Shown here: one piece after another, positions 35,506-44,022 of the stretch
Numbering within the stretch: position 1 is the stretch's first letter
Layout of the letters: every line of letters starts with the position of its first letter
Assembly: GCA_036557705.1 (NCBI GenBank)
Contig: DATBHB010000186.1
Span: forward strand, 14,980 to 78,979
Source of the DNA: VAZQ01 sp036557705
GTDB taxonomy: Bacteria > Pseudomonadota > Alphaproteobacteria > Rhizobiales > Xanthobacteraceae
Reading direction: 5' to 3'
Length of the DNA stretch: 64,000 nucleotides
Program-made: the position numbers and the translations under genes
The notes under the pieces: generated by a model
Databases searched by the model: none
What the model was told of the DNA's origin: nothing
Seen by the model: only the letters and a program-made list of their open reading frames with translations

Positions 35506-35829
35506 CTGGACCTCCGTGCCTGGGCCGCCTGACCGTTTCAGTACCACAGCGCCCAAGAAGCGAAACGCGTGAGCTTGCTCAGCACTGGCGATGGGACCGC
35601 GACAGGCTACCCGACACTCCTTGCAATGGAAAGGGCGCGGGGTACCCCAGATGCTGCACCGCGCTGGTGCGCGCCCGTTACCACCTCGGCCTGCTGATTT
35701 GCGCCCGCGAGTGGGCAACGGGGGCTGGACGCGCCACCGACTCTGCAGCATGACTTCGGCTGACTCTGTGCTGCGATGTGGGTAGCATCGGCGTGCAGGT
35801 GCGGGGCGAAAGAACGGAAGCGTGATAGC
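35506..35829. other. Divergent spacer between the STAS and Bug genes
   Basis: The 324-bp gap between the divergent STAS and Bug genes shows no gene, repeat or hairpin that I can support. Open frames crossing it are extensions of neighbouring frames without ribosome-binding sites. It must carry the promoters for both directions. Confidence 0.4.
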
Positions 35830-36861
35830 ATGGGTAAAAAGGTGCTTGCAGCACTGACGCTTGCGAGTGTGATCGCGTTCGGCCTTCGTCCACCGCCCAC
35901 GCTCGCCGATCCAGTGGAGGACTTCTATCGCGGCAAGACCGTGACTTTCGTCATCGGCTCCGGCGAGGCTGGTCTCTATGATCTCGGCGGCCGGCTGATC
36001 GCGCGCCACCTCGCCCGTTACATCCCGGGCCATCCAACGATGGTGCCGCAAAACATGCCGGGCGCTTCGAGCGTGCGCGCGGCTTCGTACATTTACAATC
36101 TGGCCCCGCGTGACGGCAGCGTGTTGGGCACGGTGCAGCCGACGATCGTCCTCAACAAGCTCCTCGACCCCACGGCCCCCTACGAACCGAAGAGTTACAC
36201 CTGGATCGGACGCCTGCAGCCGGTGACGCTGGTCGGCATCGCCTGGACGGCCGCTGCCGACAACACGATGGCGGATGCGAGAGAGCGCAAGCTGATTGTC
36301 AGCGGGAGCGGCGCCTCGGGTACATCCGCCATGGTGCCCTGGGCACTCAACCGCCTGGCTGGTACTCACTTTCACGTCGTTACCGGGTATCAGTCCGCCA
36401 TACCGCAGCTTCTTGCCATGGAACGCGGCGAGGTCGAGGGTGTCGGCAGCGCCAGTCTCAGCGACGTTCTGGCGCGACCGGATTGGATCAAATCCGGCAA
36501 GATCAACTTTCTTTATGCCATCGCGGCGCGGCGCAGCGCGCAACTGCCGCAGGTCCCGGCCCTCACCGAATTTGCACAGAACGAACTCGGTCGCAGCGTG
36601 CTCGGACTGCTCGGCAGCGTCACCGACATCGGTTTCACGATAATGGCGCCGCCGGGCGTTCCGGCCGAACGCGCGGCAAGCCTCCGCAAAGCCTTTCGCG
36701 ACATGGTGCGGGACCCGGATTTTCTAAGCGAAGCCAGCAGGATCGGCCTTGATCCCGAACCGCAGTCTGGCGAGGAGCTGCAGAGCCTCATCGCAGAGAC
36801 GCTGGGCGCAACCGGGCAAGCCATGCAGAAGCTGCGGGAAGTCACGCAGCCGCCACGGTAG
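35830..36861 (+). CDS. Divergent Bug-like periplasmic solute-binding protein
   Basis: 343 residues from the ATG at 35830 (MGKKVLAALTLASVIAFGL). A signal peptide ends near LAD at about residue 27. The mature start VEDFYRGKTVTFVIGSGEAGLYDLGGRLIARHLARYIPGHP replaces the usual PFxxGGxxD loop with SGEAGLYD. The second lobe keeps RKLIVSGSGASGTSAMVPWALNRL and GYQSAIPQLLAMERGEVEG. This is a long-standing Bug subgroup in Rhizobiales and Burkholderiales without an assigned ligand. No permease genes flank it. Confidence 0.85.
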   Translation: MGKKVLAALTLASVIAFGLRPPPTLADPVEDFYRGKTVTFVIGSGEAGLYDLGGRLIARHLARYIPGHPTMVPQNMPGASSVRAASYIYNLAPRDGSVLGTVQPTIVLNKLLDPTAPYEPKSYTWIGRLQPVTLVGIAWTAAADNTMADARERKLIVSGSGASGTSAMVPWALNRLAGTHFHVVTGYQSAIPQLLAMERGEVEGVGSASLSDVLARPDWIKSGKINFLYAIAARRSAQLPQVPALTEFAQNELGRSVLGLLGSVTDIGFTIMAPPGVPAERAASLRKAFRDMVRDPDFLSEASRIGLDPEPQSGEELQSLIAETLGATGQAMQKLREVTQPPR

Positions 36862-36890
36862 CCGGCCGCTCTCGTGGATCGAAGCATCCA

Positions 36891-36961
36891 TAGCCCGGAT
36901 TGGGCGATACGCTGCACGCGAGTCGCGTGGCGAGCCCGTTCGCGCCCGCCAATCCGGGCTA
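36891..36961. repeat. TAGCCCGGATTGG palindromic repeat overlapping the gpt stop
   Basis: Perfect inverted ends TAGCCCGGATTGG (36891-36903) and CCAATCCGGGCTA (36949-36961) enclose a GC-rich middle. The last three bases (CTA) are the TAG stop codon of gpt on the minus strand. A relative lies at 40377-40506. It is of the kind dispersed in Bradyrhizobium-like chromosomes. Confidence 0.75.
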
Positions 36962-37450
36962 CAGCCCGCTCTCGCGGATCGGAGGCTGGAAGGCGAGCCC
37001 AGTGTCCCACGGAAAATAAATCCAGGTATCCTGCGACACTTCGGTGATGAACGTATCGACCAGCGGCCGGCCCATGGGCTTGGCGTAGACCGCCGCGAAA
37101 TGGGCATAGGGGAGAAGCTCGCGCACCACCTTGGCGGTATTGCCGGTATCGACAAGGTCATCGACGATCAGCACGCGCTTGCCGCCCTCGGCGCTTGCCG
37201 GGATTTCAGGACTGGCGCGCTTGAGCAGGCGCGGTTCGCCCGGGATTGTGTGATTGTAGCTCGTCACGCACACCGTATCGATCAGACGCACGCCAAGTTC
37301 GCGCGCCACGATTGCGGCGGCCACAAGCCCGCCGCGGGTAATCGCGACGATTGCATCGAACGGCCCGGCATCGGCGAGACGCCAAGCGAGAGCGCGCGCG
37401 TCGCGATGAAACTGGTCCCACGAGACCGGAAAGGCCTTCTCCGGCGTCAC
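36959..37450 (-). CDS. gpt: Xanthine phosphoribosyltransferase
   Basis: 163 residues starting at GTG (37450), which overlaps the stop of the dioxygenase gene (GTGA). The PRPP-binding loop KRVLIVDDLVDTGNTAKVVRELL lies at about residues 91-112. The N-terminal AIVAITRGGLVAAAIVARELG and the C-terminal YFPWD are typical of Gpt. It converts xanthine or guanine plus PRPP to nucleotides in purine salvage. The TAG stop lies inside the palindromic repeat. Coupling to a ring-cleavage enzyme has no obvious metabolic logic. Confidence 0.92.
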   Translation of the reverse strand: MTPEKAFPVSWDQFHRDARALAWRLADAGPFDAIVAITRGGLVAAAIVARELGVRLIDTVCVTSYNHTIPGEPRLLKRASPEIPASAEGGKRVLIVDDLVDTGNTAKVVRELLPYAHFAAVYAKPMGRPLVDTFITEVSQDTWIYFPWDTGLAFQPPIRESGL

Positions 37451-38049
37451 GATCGGCGCAGGTCGAGCACGAAATCGAACCGCGCCTTCATCGCCTCGCC
37501 GGCATCCGCGATCACGAGTTCGAGCGCGTGGCTGTAGAAGTCGTCACGCGCATTCAGCGCTTCGTTTGGAAAATAAAGTTGCGTGGTCAAGAGTTGCCGT
37601 CCGGTCGCCAGCACCTTGACGTGGTAGTGGCGGGTGCGCCCGGGATAAGGCGCCGGCCGGATGGTGCGGAAGCTGAATCGTCCCGCAGCGTCGGTGAAGA
37701 CGTGACCGCGATAGTGGAAGCCGCGGTTATCGTATTCGCCAGTCTCGTCCGCATGCCACAAATCGACCAGCACCCGGGAGACGGGCTTGCAGTTCCTGGT
37801 GAGCACCGTGCCCGACAGCTCGACGACGCGTGCCTTGGCGCCGTGTTCCAGGAGGTCGGAGCGCTCTGGAGAAGACGGCTTGTAGAACGGCCCCTCGATC
37901 TGCCGCTCGGTGGGCTGATCGCCGTCATGACATTGCGGCGTCGGCGCAAGCTCTTGCGCAAGAACATCCATGGATGGGAACGCCAGCGAACCGGCGGCGA
38001 GCGCGCCGCCGAGGATCATGCGCCGGGAAGGATGATCGGATGCGGTCAT
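37447..38049 (-). CDS. Exported intradiol ring-cleavage dioxygenase-like protein
   Basis: 200 residues from the ATG at 38049, with AAGGAGG upstream. A twin-arginine-like signal (SRRMILGGALAAGSLAF) suggests TAT export, unusual for catechol dioxygenases. The core has QIEGPFYKP, VVELSGTVLTRNCKPVSRVLVDLWHADETGEYDN, HYRGHVFTDAAGRFSF and RTRHYHVKVLATG. The two Tyr and two His expected to bind ferric iron can be proposed in EYDNRGFHY and RHYHV. The length matches the compact intradiol subfamily. Substrate is unknown; periplasmic or cell-surface catechol cleavage is an inference. Confidence 0.85.
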   Translation of the reverse strand: MTASDHPSRRMILGGALAAGSLAFPSMDVLAQELAPTPQCHDGDQPTERQIEGPFYKPSSPERSDLLEHGAKARVVELSGTVLTRNCKPVSRVLVDLWHADETGEYDNRGFHYRGHVFTDAAGRFSFRTIRPAPYPGRTRHYHVKVLATGRQLLTTQLYFPNEALNARDDFYSHALELVIADAGEAMKARFDFVLDLRRS

Positions 38050-38064
38050 GGACGACCTCCTTGG

Positions 38065-38817
38065 CTATTGGGCGCCACGCAGGCGCTGCAGCATTGTTTC
38101 CACCGCCGTTTTCGCGGCGGCGAGCTGTACGGCATCACGGGCGCGGATGACAACGTTGGTATTGGGTCCGCGCGCCTCGTCGAAAAATGGGTAACTTCCA
38201 ATCGAGACTTCCGGGTGGGCTCTCGCAATCTCACCGAGCGGCATGCCGATATCACCCTCGCGGGCGTCGGCGCGCACGGTCTCGGACAAGATGCGCACGC
38301 CGGTCTTGAGCTTCGGCGCGACTTCATCGAGCATCACCTGCATGATCGAGGGTACGCCTGCCATCACGATCACGTTGCCGAGCCAGAAGCCGGGTGCCGC
38401 CGAAACCTTGTTGAGGACCAGTTCGGCTCCTTGCGGGATGCGCGTCATCCGCATGCGCGCCTCGTTCATTTCGGCACCGGTCTGAGCCAGCCTGTCCTTG
38501 AGGATCTTTACCGCGCGGGGATCGTAATCGATCGGCACGCCGAACGCCTTGGCAACGCATTCCGCAGTGATGTCGTCGTGAGTTGGGCCGATGCCGCCCG
38601 TGGTAAATACATAGACGTAGCGCGCACGCAGCGCGTTGACGGCCTCGACGATCGGTGCCTCGTCATCCCCGACGACGCGAACCTCCAGGAGATCGATGCC
38701 AATCCTGGTGAGATATTCGGCGATATAGCCGATGTTCTTGTCCTTGGTGCGGCCTGAGAGGATTTCGTCGCCGATAACCAGCACGGCGGCGGTGACGAGA
38801 TGGTGGACCTTCTGCAT
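38065..38817 (-). CDS. CinA-type (MoaB/MogA-fold) molybdopterin-binding domain protein
   Basis: 250 residues from the ATG at 38817. It is the N-terminal half of CinA only: VTAAVLVIGDEILSGRTKDKNIGYIAEYL, VYVFTTGGIGPTHDDITAECVAKAFG and VIVMAGVPSIMQVMLDEVAPKL. The nicotinamide-nucleotide amidase half is absent, as is normal for this alphaproteobacterial form. These proteins are annotated as competence/damage-inducible, but the domain is related to ADP-ribose pyrophosphatase activity (COG1058). It sits 15 bp upstream of the dioxygenase on the same strand, giving a three-gene run with gpt. Confidence 0.88.
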   Translation of the reverse strand: MQKVHHLVTAAVLVIGDEILSGRTKDKNIGYIAEYLTRIGIDLLEVRVVGDDEAPIVEAVNALRARYVYVFTTGGIGPTHDDITAECVAKAFGVPIDYDPRAVKILKDRLAQTGAEMNEARMRMTRIPQGAELVLNKVSAAPGFWLGNVIVMAGVPSIMQVMLDEVAPKLKTGVRILSETVRADAREGDIGMPLGEIARAHPEVSIGSYPFFDEARGPNTNVVIRARDAVQLAAAKTAVETMLQRLRGAQ

Positions 38818-38929
38818 GCGGCACTGGTGATGTTTGACGGATCTGCCCTACCCTGCCACTGCGGATGTCGGCGCCGCAAGACGGCGGATGAGTGTAGCCC
38901 GCATGAGCCGGCGCGTCAGTACGAGCTTG

Positions 38930-39046
38930 CGCGCCTTTGCCCACGCGGTCATACCTGAGAACGCCGACCGCGTGGGCAAAATCGCAATGTTGTTCAGTGC
39001 GCGTGGAAGCGGTTGCGAACGCGAGTTTGCCAACCTTACAGCGTTG
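38930..39046. repeat. Degenerate copy of the GTGGGCAAAATCGC repeat
   Basis: The spacer between the CinA-type gene and the SDR gene contains TTTGCCCACGCGGTC and GACCGCGTGGGCAAAATCGC as inverted arms, then a GCGAGTTTGCCAACCTTACA tail. It is a partial relative of the elements at 16263-16446 and 59336-59521. No gene is visible in it. Confidence 0.6.
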
Positions 39047-39057
39047 TGAGCACCTGG

Positions 39058-39822
39058 ATGGACATCCCACAAAAAGTTGCTCTGGTTACCGGTTCTGGTA
39101 CCGGGATCGGCAAGGCCGCGGCGCTCGCGCTGATGCGAGAGAGTTATGCAGTCGTGCTCGCGGGACGACGTCCGGAGAAGCTCGAAGAGACCGCGCGCGA
39201 AGGCCGTTCGATCTCGGCAAAGAGCCTCGTCGTACCGACCGATGTGAGCGACCCGACCGCGGTCAAGGCGCTGTTCGCGAAGACGCGGGAGGCCTTCGGC
39301 CGCCTCGACGTGCTGTTCAATAATGCCGGTATCGGTGCTCCAGCCATGCCGCTCGAAGATCTGCCATTCGAGACCTGGAGACGAGTCGTCGACATCAATC
39401 TCACCGGCATTTTTCTGTGCACCCAGGAAGCCATCAAGATCATGAAGGCTCAAGTCCCGCGCGGCGGCCGCATCATCAACAACGGCTCGATCTCGGCACA
39501 TGCTCCGCGGCCGCAAGCCGGCGCGTACACCGCGACCAAGCACGCGGTGACGGGATTGACGAAGCAGACCGCGCTCGATTGCCGCGGCTACGACATCTGC
39601 TGCGGCCAGATCGATATCGGCAATGCAGCGACCCCGTTGACCGAGCGCATGGTCCAGGGCCAGGGCGTGCTTCAGCCTGACGGCCGGACGATGATCGAGC
39701 CGCGCATGAGGGTTGAGGATGTCGGCAGAGCCGTCGTCTACATGGCCTCGCTTCCGCTCGATACCAACGTATTGTTCATGACCGTGATGGCAAATCTGAT
39801 GCCCTTCGTGGGGCGGGGGTGA
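39058..39822 (+). CDS. Short-chain dehydrogenase/reductase
   Basis: 254 residues from the ATG at 39058 (MDIPQKVALVTGSGTGIG). The Rossmann motif TGSGTGIG, LFNNAGIGAP, GSISAHAPRPQAGAYTATKHAV (Ser, Tyr, Lys triad) and a terminal variable region are typical classical SDR. Residues AGRRPEK after the second strand (Arg instead of Asp) suggest NADPH rather than NADH. The substrate is unknown. It begins 12 bp after a degenerate repeat and ends 11 bp before another, so it is flanked on both sides by palindromic elements. Confidence 0.9.
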   Translation: MDIPQKVALVTGSGTGIGKAAALALMRESYAVVLAGRRPEKLEETAREGRSISAKSLVVPTDVSDPTAVKALFAKTREAFGRLDVLFNNAGIGAPAMPLEDLPFETWRRVVDINLTGIFLCTQEAIKIMKAQVPRGGRIINNGSISAHAPRPQAGAYTATKHAVTGLTKQTALDCRGYDICCGQIDIGNAATPLTERMVQGQGVLQPDGRTMIEPRMRVEDVGRAVVYMASLPLDTNVLFMTVMANLMPFVGRG

Positions 39823-39833
39823 AAGGGTTACGC

Positions 39834-39992
39834 ATAGGTGGGCAAAGGCGCGCCACCGTTCTTGCAACTTGGCACGGGCTCTCGCGTGCCGTGTCCACGC
39901 GGCCCCAAGCCCCGCACCGACCGCGTGGGCAAAATCGCGTCGCGGCCATGCACCCCGAAGCTCTCGCGGATGCGATTTTGCCCACCCTACCG
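39834..39992. repeat. GTGGGCAAA repeat copy overlapping the end of a neighbouring gene
   Basis: This shares GACCGCGTGGGCAAAATCGC and GCGATTTTGCCCACCCTACC with the element family at 16263-16446. The arms enclose variable sequence. CTA at 39987-39989, within CCCTACC, is the stop codon of the convergent cyclophilin-like gene on the minus strand. This is the second case of a repeat supplying a stop. Confidence 0.7.
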
Positions 39993-40364
39993 ATCGATCG
40001 CCCTCACTTCTATGCGGGTGCCCGCCTTCACGCGGGCAAGTGCCTTCACGTCGGAAAGCGCCCGCGCAAAAATGTTGCAGGGCGCGGCGAGCCGCGTTTC
40101 GTCGCCTTCCGAAATTGGAGTACGGCCGAAGCCAAGCGCGATGCAGTGACCTTCGGGCCAATAGGCAATCTCGCCCGGCGTTACTACCGCGCGGGCATCC
40201 GCTTCGCGCTTGAGCCGCACCGACACCTCGAAATAGACCTCCTCGCCCCAGGTAAGAGCCGAGCCCGTGAACGGCAGGGCCGCGGCAATCGCGCGCGCGG
40301 TGGGCGTATCGAGCAGCTCGGCGTCGAGCGTGAGCGCGCCGAAATCGAAACGGATGCGATGCAT
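39987..40364 (-). CDS. Cyclophilin-like fold protein (DUF3830-like)
   Basis: 125 residues from the ATG at 40364, with AGGGGACC upstream; the longer frame beyond is repeat sequence. MHRIRFDFGALTLDAELLDTPTARAIAAALPFTGSALTWGEEVYFEV and the region around AYWPEGHCIALGFGRTPISEGDE match small bacterial cyclophilin-like proteins such as TM1367, which lack clear prolyl isomerase residues. Function is unknown. Some members are found with amidohydrolases or transporters. The TAG stop is provided by the neighbouring repeat, so the C-terminus (VRAIDR) may be shortened or altered. Confidence 0.75.
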   Translation of the reverse strand: MHRIRFDFGALTLDAELLDTPTARAIAAALPFTGSALTWGEEVYFEVSVRLKREADARAVVTPGEIAYWPEGHCIALGFGRTPISEGDETRLAAPCNIFARALSDVKALARVKAGTRIEVRAIDR

Positions 40365-40376
40365 TGGTAGGTCCCC

Positions 40377-40506
40377 TGTAGCCCGGATGCGCGATTGGCC
40401 TTGGCCTGCGCCGCGGCACTGCGCGTGAGCAATCGCGCATCCGGGTCCCCTCGTCCGTCCCGGATTGGCACTTCCCCTTACGGGCAAGCGCCAATCCGGG
40501 CTACAG
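40377..40506. repeat. TGTAGCCCGGATGCG composite palindrome
   Basis: Outer ends TGTAGCCCGGA and TCCGGGCTACA are inverse. Inside are GCCCGGATGCGCGATTGG / AATCGCGCATCCGGG and a second CCGGATTGGC / GCCAATCCGG arm pair, so it looks like two elements nested or recombined. It lies between a cyclophilin-like gene and a divergent nucleoside transporter and probably contains or displaces their promoters. Confidence 0.75.
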
Positions 40507-40549
40507 GAGTAAAGTTTACCACATTCCGCGCTTGGAGTCGGAACCGAGC

Positions 40550-41809
40550 ATGCAAAGCCTGCAATCCGTGTTCGGCATTTTTGCTCTCCTGGCGATCGCC
40601 TGGGCTTTTGGCGAGAACAGATGGGCGGTCTCGATCAGGCAGGCTGCAATCGGTCTCGCGGTAACCGTCGTGACTGCGGTCGTGCTCATCAAGGTCCCTC
40701 AGGTCGTAGCGGCCTTTGCCTTGGTCAATGACGCCATTGGAGCGATCGCCACCGCGACCCGCGAGGGCACTTCATTCGTCTTTGGCTACATCGGCGGCAG
40801 CCCGCCGCCTTTCGATGTGATCAAGCCCGAGGCGAATTTCATCCTTGCGTTCCAGGTGCTCCCGGTCATTCTGGTGATGAGCGTGCTCACGACGCTTTTC
40901 TTCTATTGGGGCATTCTGCCCCCGGTCGTGCGCGGCTTTGCTTGGCTGCTCGAACGAACGCTGGGCGTCGGCGGCGCGGTCGGGCTCTCCACGGCAGCCA
41001 ACATCTTCCTCGGCATGGTGGAGGCGCCGCTCCTGATCCGGCCCTATCTCGGACGGCTCACTCGCAGCGAACTTTTCATCGTAATGACCGGCGGCATGGC
41101 CGGCATCGCCGGAACCGTGCTGGTGCTGTACGCGACCCTGCTTGGTCCGATTATTCCCGACGCCGGCGCGCATCTCGTAATCGCGTCCGTGCTCGGCGCG
41201 CCGGCGGCGATCCTGGTGAGCCTGATCATGGTGCCGGAGACCAAGCAACGAGAAACCGGCGACAAGCTCATCGATCCGCCGAGCCCGGCTTCGAGCGCCA
41301 TGGACGCGATCGTCAAAGGCACCACTGCGGGCCTCGAACTTCTGCTCAACATCTGTGCGATGCTTATCGTGCTCGTGGCGCTCGTTCACCTCGTGAACGC
41401 CATCCTCGGGCTCTTGCCCGATGTGGCCGGGGCTCCAATCTCGCTTCAGCGCATGCTCGGCTATGCCATGGCGCCGGTATGTTGGCTGATGGGCATTCCC
41501 TGGCAGCAGGCATTGACCGCCGGCAGCCTCATGGGAATCAAGACGATCCTCAATGAATTGATCGCCTACGTCGAATTTTCGAAGCTCCCGCCCGATGCGC
41601 TCGACCCACGCTCGCGCCTCATCATGCTTTATGCGCTGTGCGGATTCGCCAATTTCGGCTCGCTCGGGATCATGATCGCAGGCCTCGCCACAATGGCGCC
41701 GGAGCGGCGCGACGATGTGGTGTCGCTGGGCCTCAAGTCGATCGTCTCCGGCACGCTCACCACCTGCCTGATTGGAGCGATCGTGGGAACAGTGGTCAGC
41801 AATCAGTGA
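40550..41809 (+). CDS. Concentrative nucleoside transporter (CNT/NupC type)
   Basis: 419 residues from the ATG at 40550; a TTG at 40532 is the alternative. The CNT layout is clear: the N-terminal small helices MQSLQSVFGIFALLAIAWAF, then the gate region FILAFQVLPVILVMSVLTTLFFYWG. The substrate motif TAANIFLGMVEAPLLIRPYL is followed by the core NICAMLIVLVALVHLVNAIL, then GSLMGIKTILNELIAYVEF and ALCGFANFGSLGIMIAGLA near the end. It imports nucleosides with Na+ or H+. No nucleoside hydrolase is adjacent; gpt, about 3 kb away, may use its products. Confidence 0.92.
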   Translation: MQSLQSVFGIFALLAIAWAFGENRWAVSIRQAAIGLAVTVVTAVVLIKVPQVVAAFALVNDAIGAIATATREGTSFVFGYIGGSPPPFDVIKPEANFILAFQVLPVILVMSVLTTLFFYWGILPPVVRGFAWLLERTLGVGGAVGLSTAANIFLGMVEAPLLIRPYLGRLTRSELFIVMTGGMAGIAGTVLVLYATLLGPIIPDAGAHLVIASVLGAPAAILVSLIMVPETKQRETGDKLIDPPSPASSAMDAIVKGTTAGLELLLNICAMLIVLVALVHLVNAILGLLPDVAGAPISLQRMLGYAMAPVCWLMGIPWQQALTAGSLMGIKTILNELIAYVEFSKLPPDALDPRSRLIMLYALCGFANFGSLGIMIAGLATMAPERRDDVVSLGLKSIVSGTLTTCLIGAIVGTVVSNQ

Positions 41810-41863
41810 TCAGGTATCAGTTAGTCGCTGATTCCTGAGTTCTGATCGCTGATCCCCGATGTC
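41806..41863. repeat. ATCAG/CTGAT-rich short repeat, copy 1
   Basis: A cluster of short inverted units (ATCAGTGATCAGGTATCAG and CTGATTCCTGAGTTCTGATC) lies immediately after the nucleoside transporter stop. A second cluster with the same words follows groEL at 46316-46382. It may form several small hairpins in the transcript and could act as a 3' structure or terminator. Confidence 0.6.
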
Positions 41864-42131
41864 AGTTCAGCCGAAACTCGCCGTTGACGGCGCGAATCTC
41901 GGCGGGACGAATGAGGCGCGCGTGGGCGACCGTGACCGAATATAACGGCCCTTCGAGGGTGCGCAGCCAGAAACCGAGGAATTTGTTGAGCACCGGAAAA
42001 TTTGGGCAAACGTCGTAATCCTGCCAGACGTAAGTCTGAAGCAGAGAGGGATGATCGGGAAGCCGATAAAGTATCTGCGCCGTCGTCAGCCCATAGCCGT
42101 CTAGCTGCTTGCGAAAATCCTTTGAAACCAT
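41862..42131 (-). CDS. usg: Usg-family protein
   Basis: 89 residues from the ATG at 42131 with GGAGG upstream. The whole sequence, MVSKDFRKQLDGYGLTTAQILYRLPDH, LQTYVWQDYDVCPNFPVLNKFLGFWLRTLEGPL and VTVAHARLIRPAEIRAV, matches the small Usg family of Alphaproteobacteria. It was originally linked in databases to phosphoribosylanthranilate isomerase, but its role is unproven. The DUF is almost always a single-domain protein near this length, so the gene looks complete. The gap 42132-42386 to the next gene holds nothing recognised. Confidence 0.85.
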   Translation of the reverse strand: MVSKDFRKQLDGYGLTTAQILYRLPDHPSLLQTYVWQDYDVCPNFPVLNKFLGFWLRTLEGPLYSVTVAHARLIRPAEIRAVNGEFRLN

Positions 42132-42386
42132 GTTGATCCTCCAGTCCCACCAACAACGATTGTGAATGAACTCCTGTTCCGATTGCAAGCCCAACCGCGG
42201 GATTAACTGTTAATTTTCAAGGAATTAGCAGCATTGCAGATCGGCTGCTAACAGCGCCGAAAGCGCCGCACCGACGCAGTGGATCGAGGAACATCTGTCC
42301 CGATTGAAGTCCGGCGAGCGGGGTGAATCGGCCCCGATGTGGGAGTTCAGCCAGTTTCGGCAATGAAATCGTGCCGTCGCGCCCAA

Positions 42387-43283
42387 TCAGAAGTCCGGCT
42401 GGTTCGCTTTGGGCAGGCCGATCCACTCACCTTCATAATGCTCCGTTGGATTGTCGGCGCAAACCGACTCCTGCCATTTGGACAGCACTCGCCTATAGGT
42501 GACCCGCGCGGTTAGCGGCGTGACAAACACCTTTGGGTCATCCATTGTCACTTCGAGCTGCAGCCCGTTCAGACTCGTATCGGGGTTGTAACCCGCGACC
42601 CGCTGTCCACCGCCGACCGTGCCCTCGCTGGTCTCGTATTTGTCAATCTGCGCCTTGGCCAGCGCGCCGTCGATCAGCCGGTAGCGCTCGGTCACGTGCA
42701 TCGCCTCGCTCTGCGGCGTGCCGAAGCGGTCAACCGACGTGAAACCGTCGGTCCTGATCCCCACGGTATCGACGACCAGCATGCCACCCTCCCAATGGCC
42801 GACCGAATTACCCATGGGCGAAGGCATGAGATTGGTCGGATGGGCGGCGTTCATTCGAATACGCCGAACAGTCATGTTTTGATCGTAGAGAATGGTGACA
42901 TTGCCATCCCGCATCGGCAGCATTTGAAAGCTGAGCTGCATCGCGAGGGTGAAAGGCGGCGCCATTGGGCGGCACTGATCCTGTGAATTCGGAAAGCCCG
43001 TTCCGGCGATGGCAAAATCGCCCTTCTGCTTGACGACCGCGGCGGCTTCCGGCGTGAGAATCGGATTGCCGTAATCACCGACCAGTCGGCGGTTATTGGC
43101 CTTGCCGTTCGCAAGCCGGCTCAAATTCCGCAACGGCTGCGGGCCGGATGGCATCCCCTCGAAATTGAACGCATTCTTGCCCCAGCGAACCCCCAGGATT
43201 CCCGCGCCGCCTTCGGCGGCGAACGCCGGCAGAGAGAGAATCATTGCCGCCAAGGTACTGAAGGCCGGAATTTGGCGTTTCAT
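42387..43283 (-). CDS. Exported protein of unknown function, relative of the 10832 protein
   Basis: 298 residues from the ATG at 43283 (GGGAG upstream). The signal peptide is residues 1-22 (PAFA-AE). The body carries DYGNPILTPEAAAVVKQKGD, NSQDQCRPMAPPFTLAMQLSFQMLP, VTILYDQNMTVRRIRMNAAHP, SVGHWEGGMLVVDTVGI and YRLIDGALAKAQIDKYE. These are hallmarks of a large exported family with no known function, frequent in soil bacteria. The order W-x-x-x-L-V-V-D-T, GTP, ERYRL, T-P-x-x-x-x-V-T-Y-R-R and W-Q-E-x-x-C is shared with the protein at 10832-11689. It is isolated on the minus strand. Confidence 0.75.
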   Translation of the reverse strand: MKRQIPAFSTLAAMILSLPAFAAEGGAGILGVRWGKNAFNFEGMPSGPQPLRNLSRLANGKANNRRLVGDYGNPILTPEAAAVVKQKGDFAIAGTGFPNSQDQCRPMAPPFTLAMQLSFQMLPMRDGNVTILYDQNMTVRRIRMNAAHPTNLMPSPMGNSVGHWEGGMLVVDTVGIRTDGFTSVDRFGTPQSEAMHVTERYRLIDGALAKAQIDKYETSEGTVGGGQRVAGYNPDTSLNGLQLEVTMDDPKVFVTPLTARVTYRRVLSKWQESVCADNPTEHYEGEWIGLPKANQPDF

Positions 43284-43360
43284 TTCATAATCTCCCTTGA
43301 TTGGCGACTTCTGAATTTTCCCCGCAATGTACCCGTTTTGACGCTGGCGCGGGAAGCGGC

Positions 43361-43900
43361 TCAGCCAGCCAGTAGCGCGTCGATAGTTCCAGTATTTGTT
43401 GTGACGAACGGATTGATGAGGAGCAGTCCGTCGAGAATTCGGCCGTCCTGCATATCCTCCGTCAGGAGGGCTTTCGCGCCTGCTTGGGCCGATGCTGCGC
43501 ACACGACGCAATCCCAGAGTTGAAGCCCATGGGTGCGTGCCAACGCGGAAGCCGTGTCGATGACGTCGACGGTGGTCGGTGGCGTGATGAAAACATCCTG
43601 GTAAACCTCAGCTTGCCCGATCGCCTGCGCAAACACCGCTGGTAGCCGTCGCTGAATGAATCGCAAATACTCGGTGATATGCCCGACTCGGTATCCAGTC
43701 GATGGCTTTGATCGGAGGCTTTTTTCCAACGCCGCGAATGCCAACTGCCAATGCGGATCGCTCGCGCGATCCGCAGAATGCGGCGAAAGGCGCGCCACGG
43801 GCGTCCCATTCTTGGTGATGATGATCGTTTCGCCCCGTTCGGCAGCCGCAATCAGCTTCGAGAAATTCTGGTTAGCTTCTCGTACCGACATTTCTCGCAT
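43361..43900 (-). pseudogene. In-frame Phd antitoxin/PIN toxin fusion remnant
   Basis: 179 residues from the ATG at 43900 (another ATG at 43891). Residues about 4-40 (MSVREANQNFSKLIAAAERG, TIIITKNGTPVARLSP) are a Phd/YefM antitoxin. About 40 residues of variable Phd tail follow. From about residue 95, TTVDVIDTASALARTHGLQLWDCVVCAASAQAGAKALLTEDMQDGRILDGLLLINPF is the second half of a PIN domain. The first half, with the invariant DxN and the early acidic ligand, is missing. A deletion probably joined antitoxin and toxin in frame. The toxin should be inactive; the antitoxin half may still bind DNA. Confidence 0.7.
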
Positions 43901-44022
43901 GTGAGCGCGAATCCCATGTTCTACGTTGCAACATGCTAAGCGAACCACGCACGCTCTTCAAGCCCGCCGCCGGAGGGGGGCACCCCCGGCTACGGGAACA
44001 GAATGGCCCGACCAAGTGCCTG

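Noticed and set aside
35506..36543. Long minus-strand frame extending the STAS gene by about 345 codons
   Set aside because: It runs antisense to the Bug-like gene at 35830-36861. The STAS fold begins at GTG 35505 with its own ribosome-binding site, so the extension is a high-GC shadow frame.
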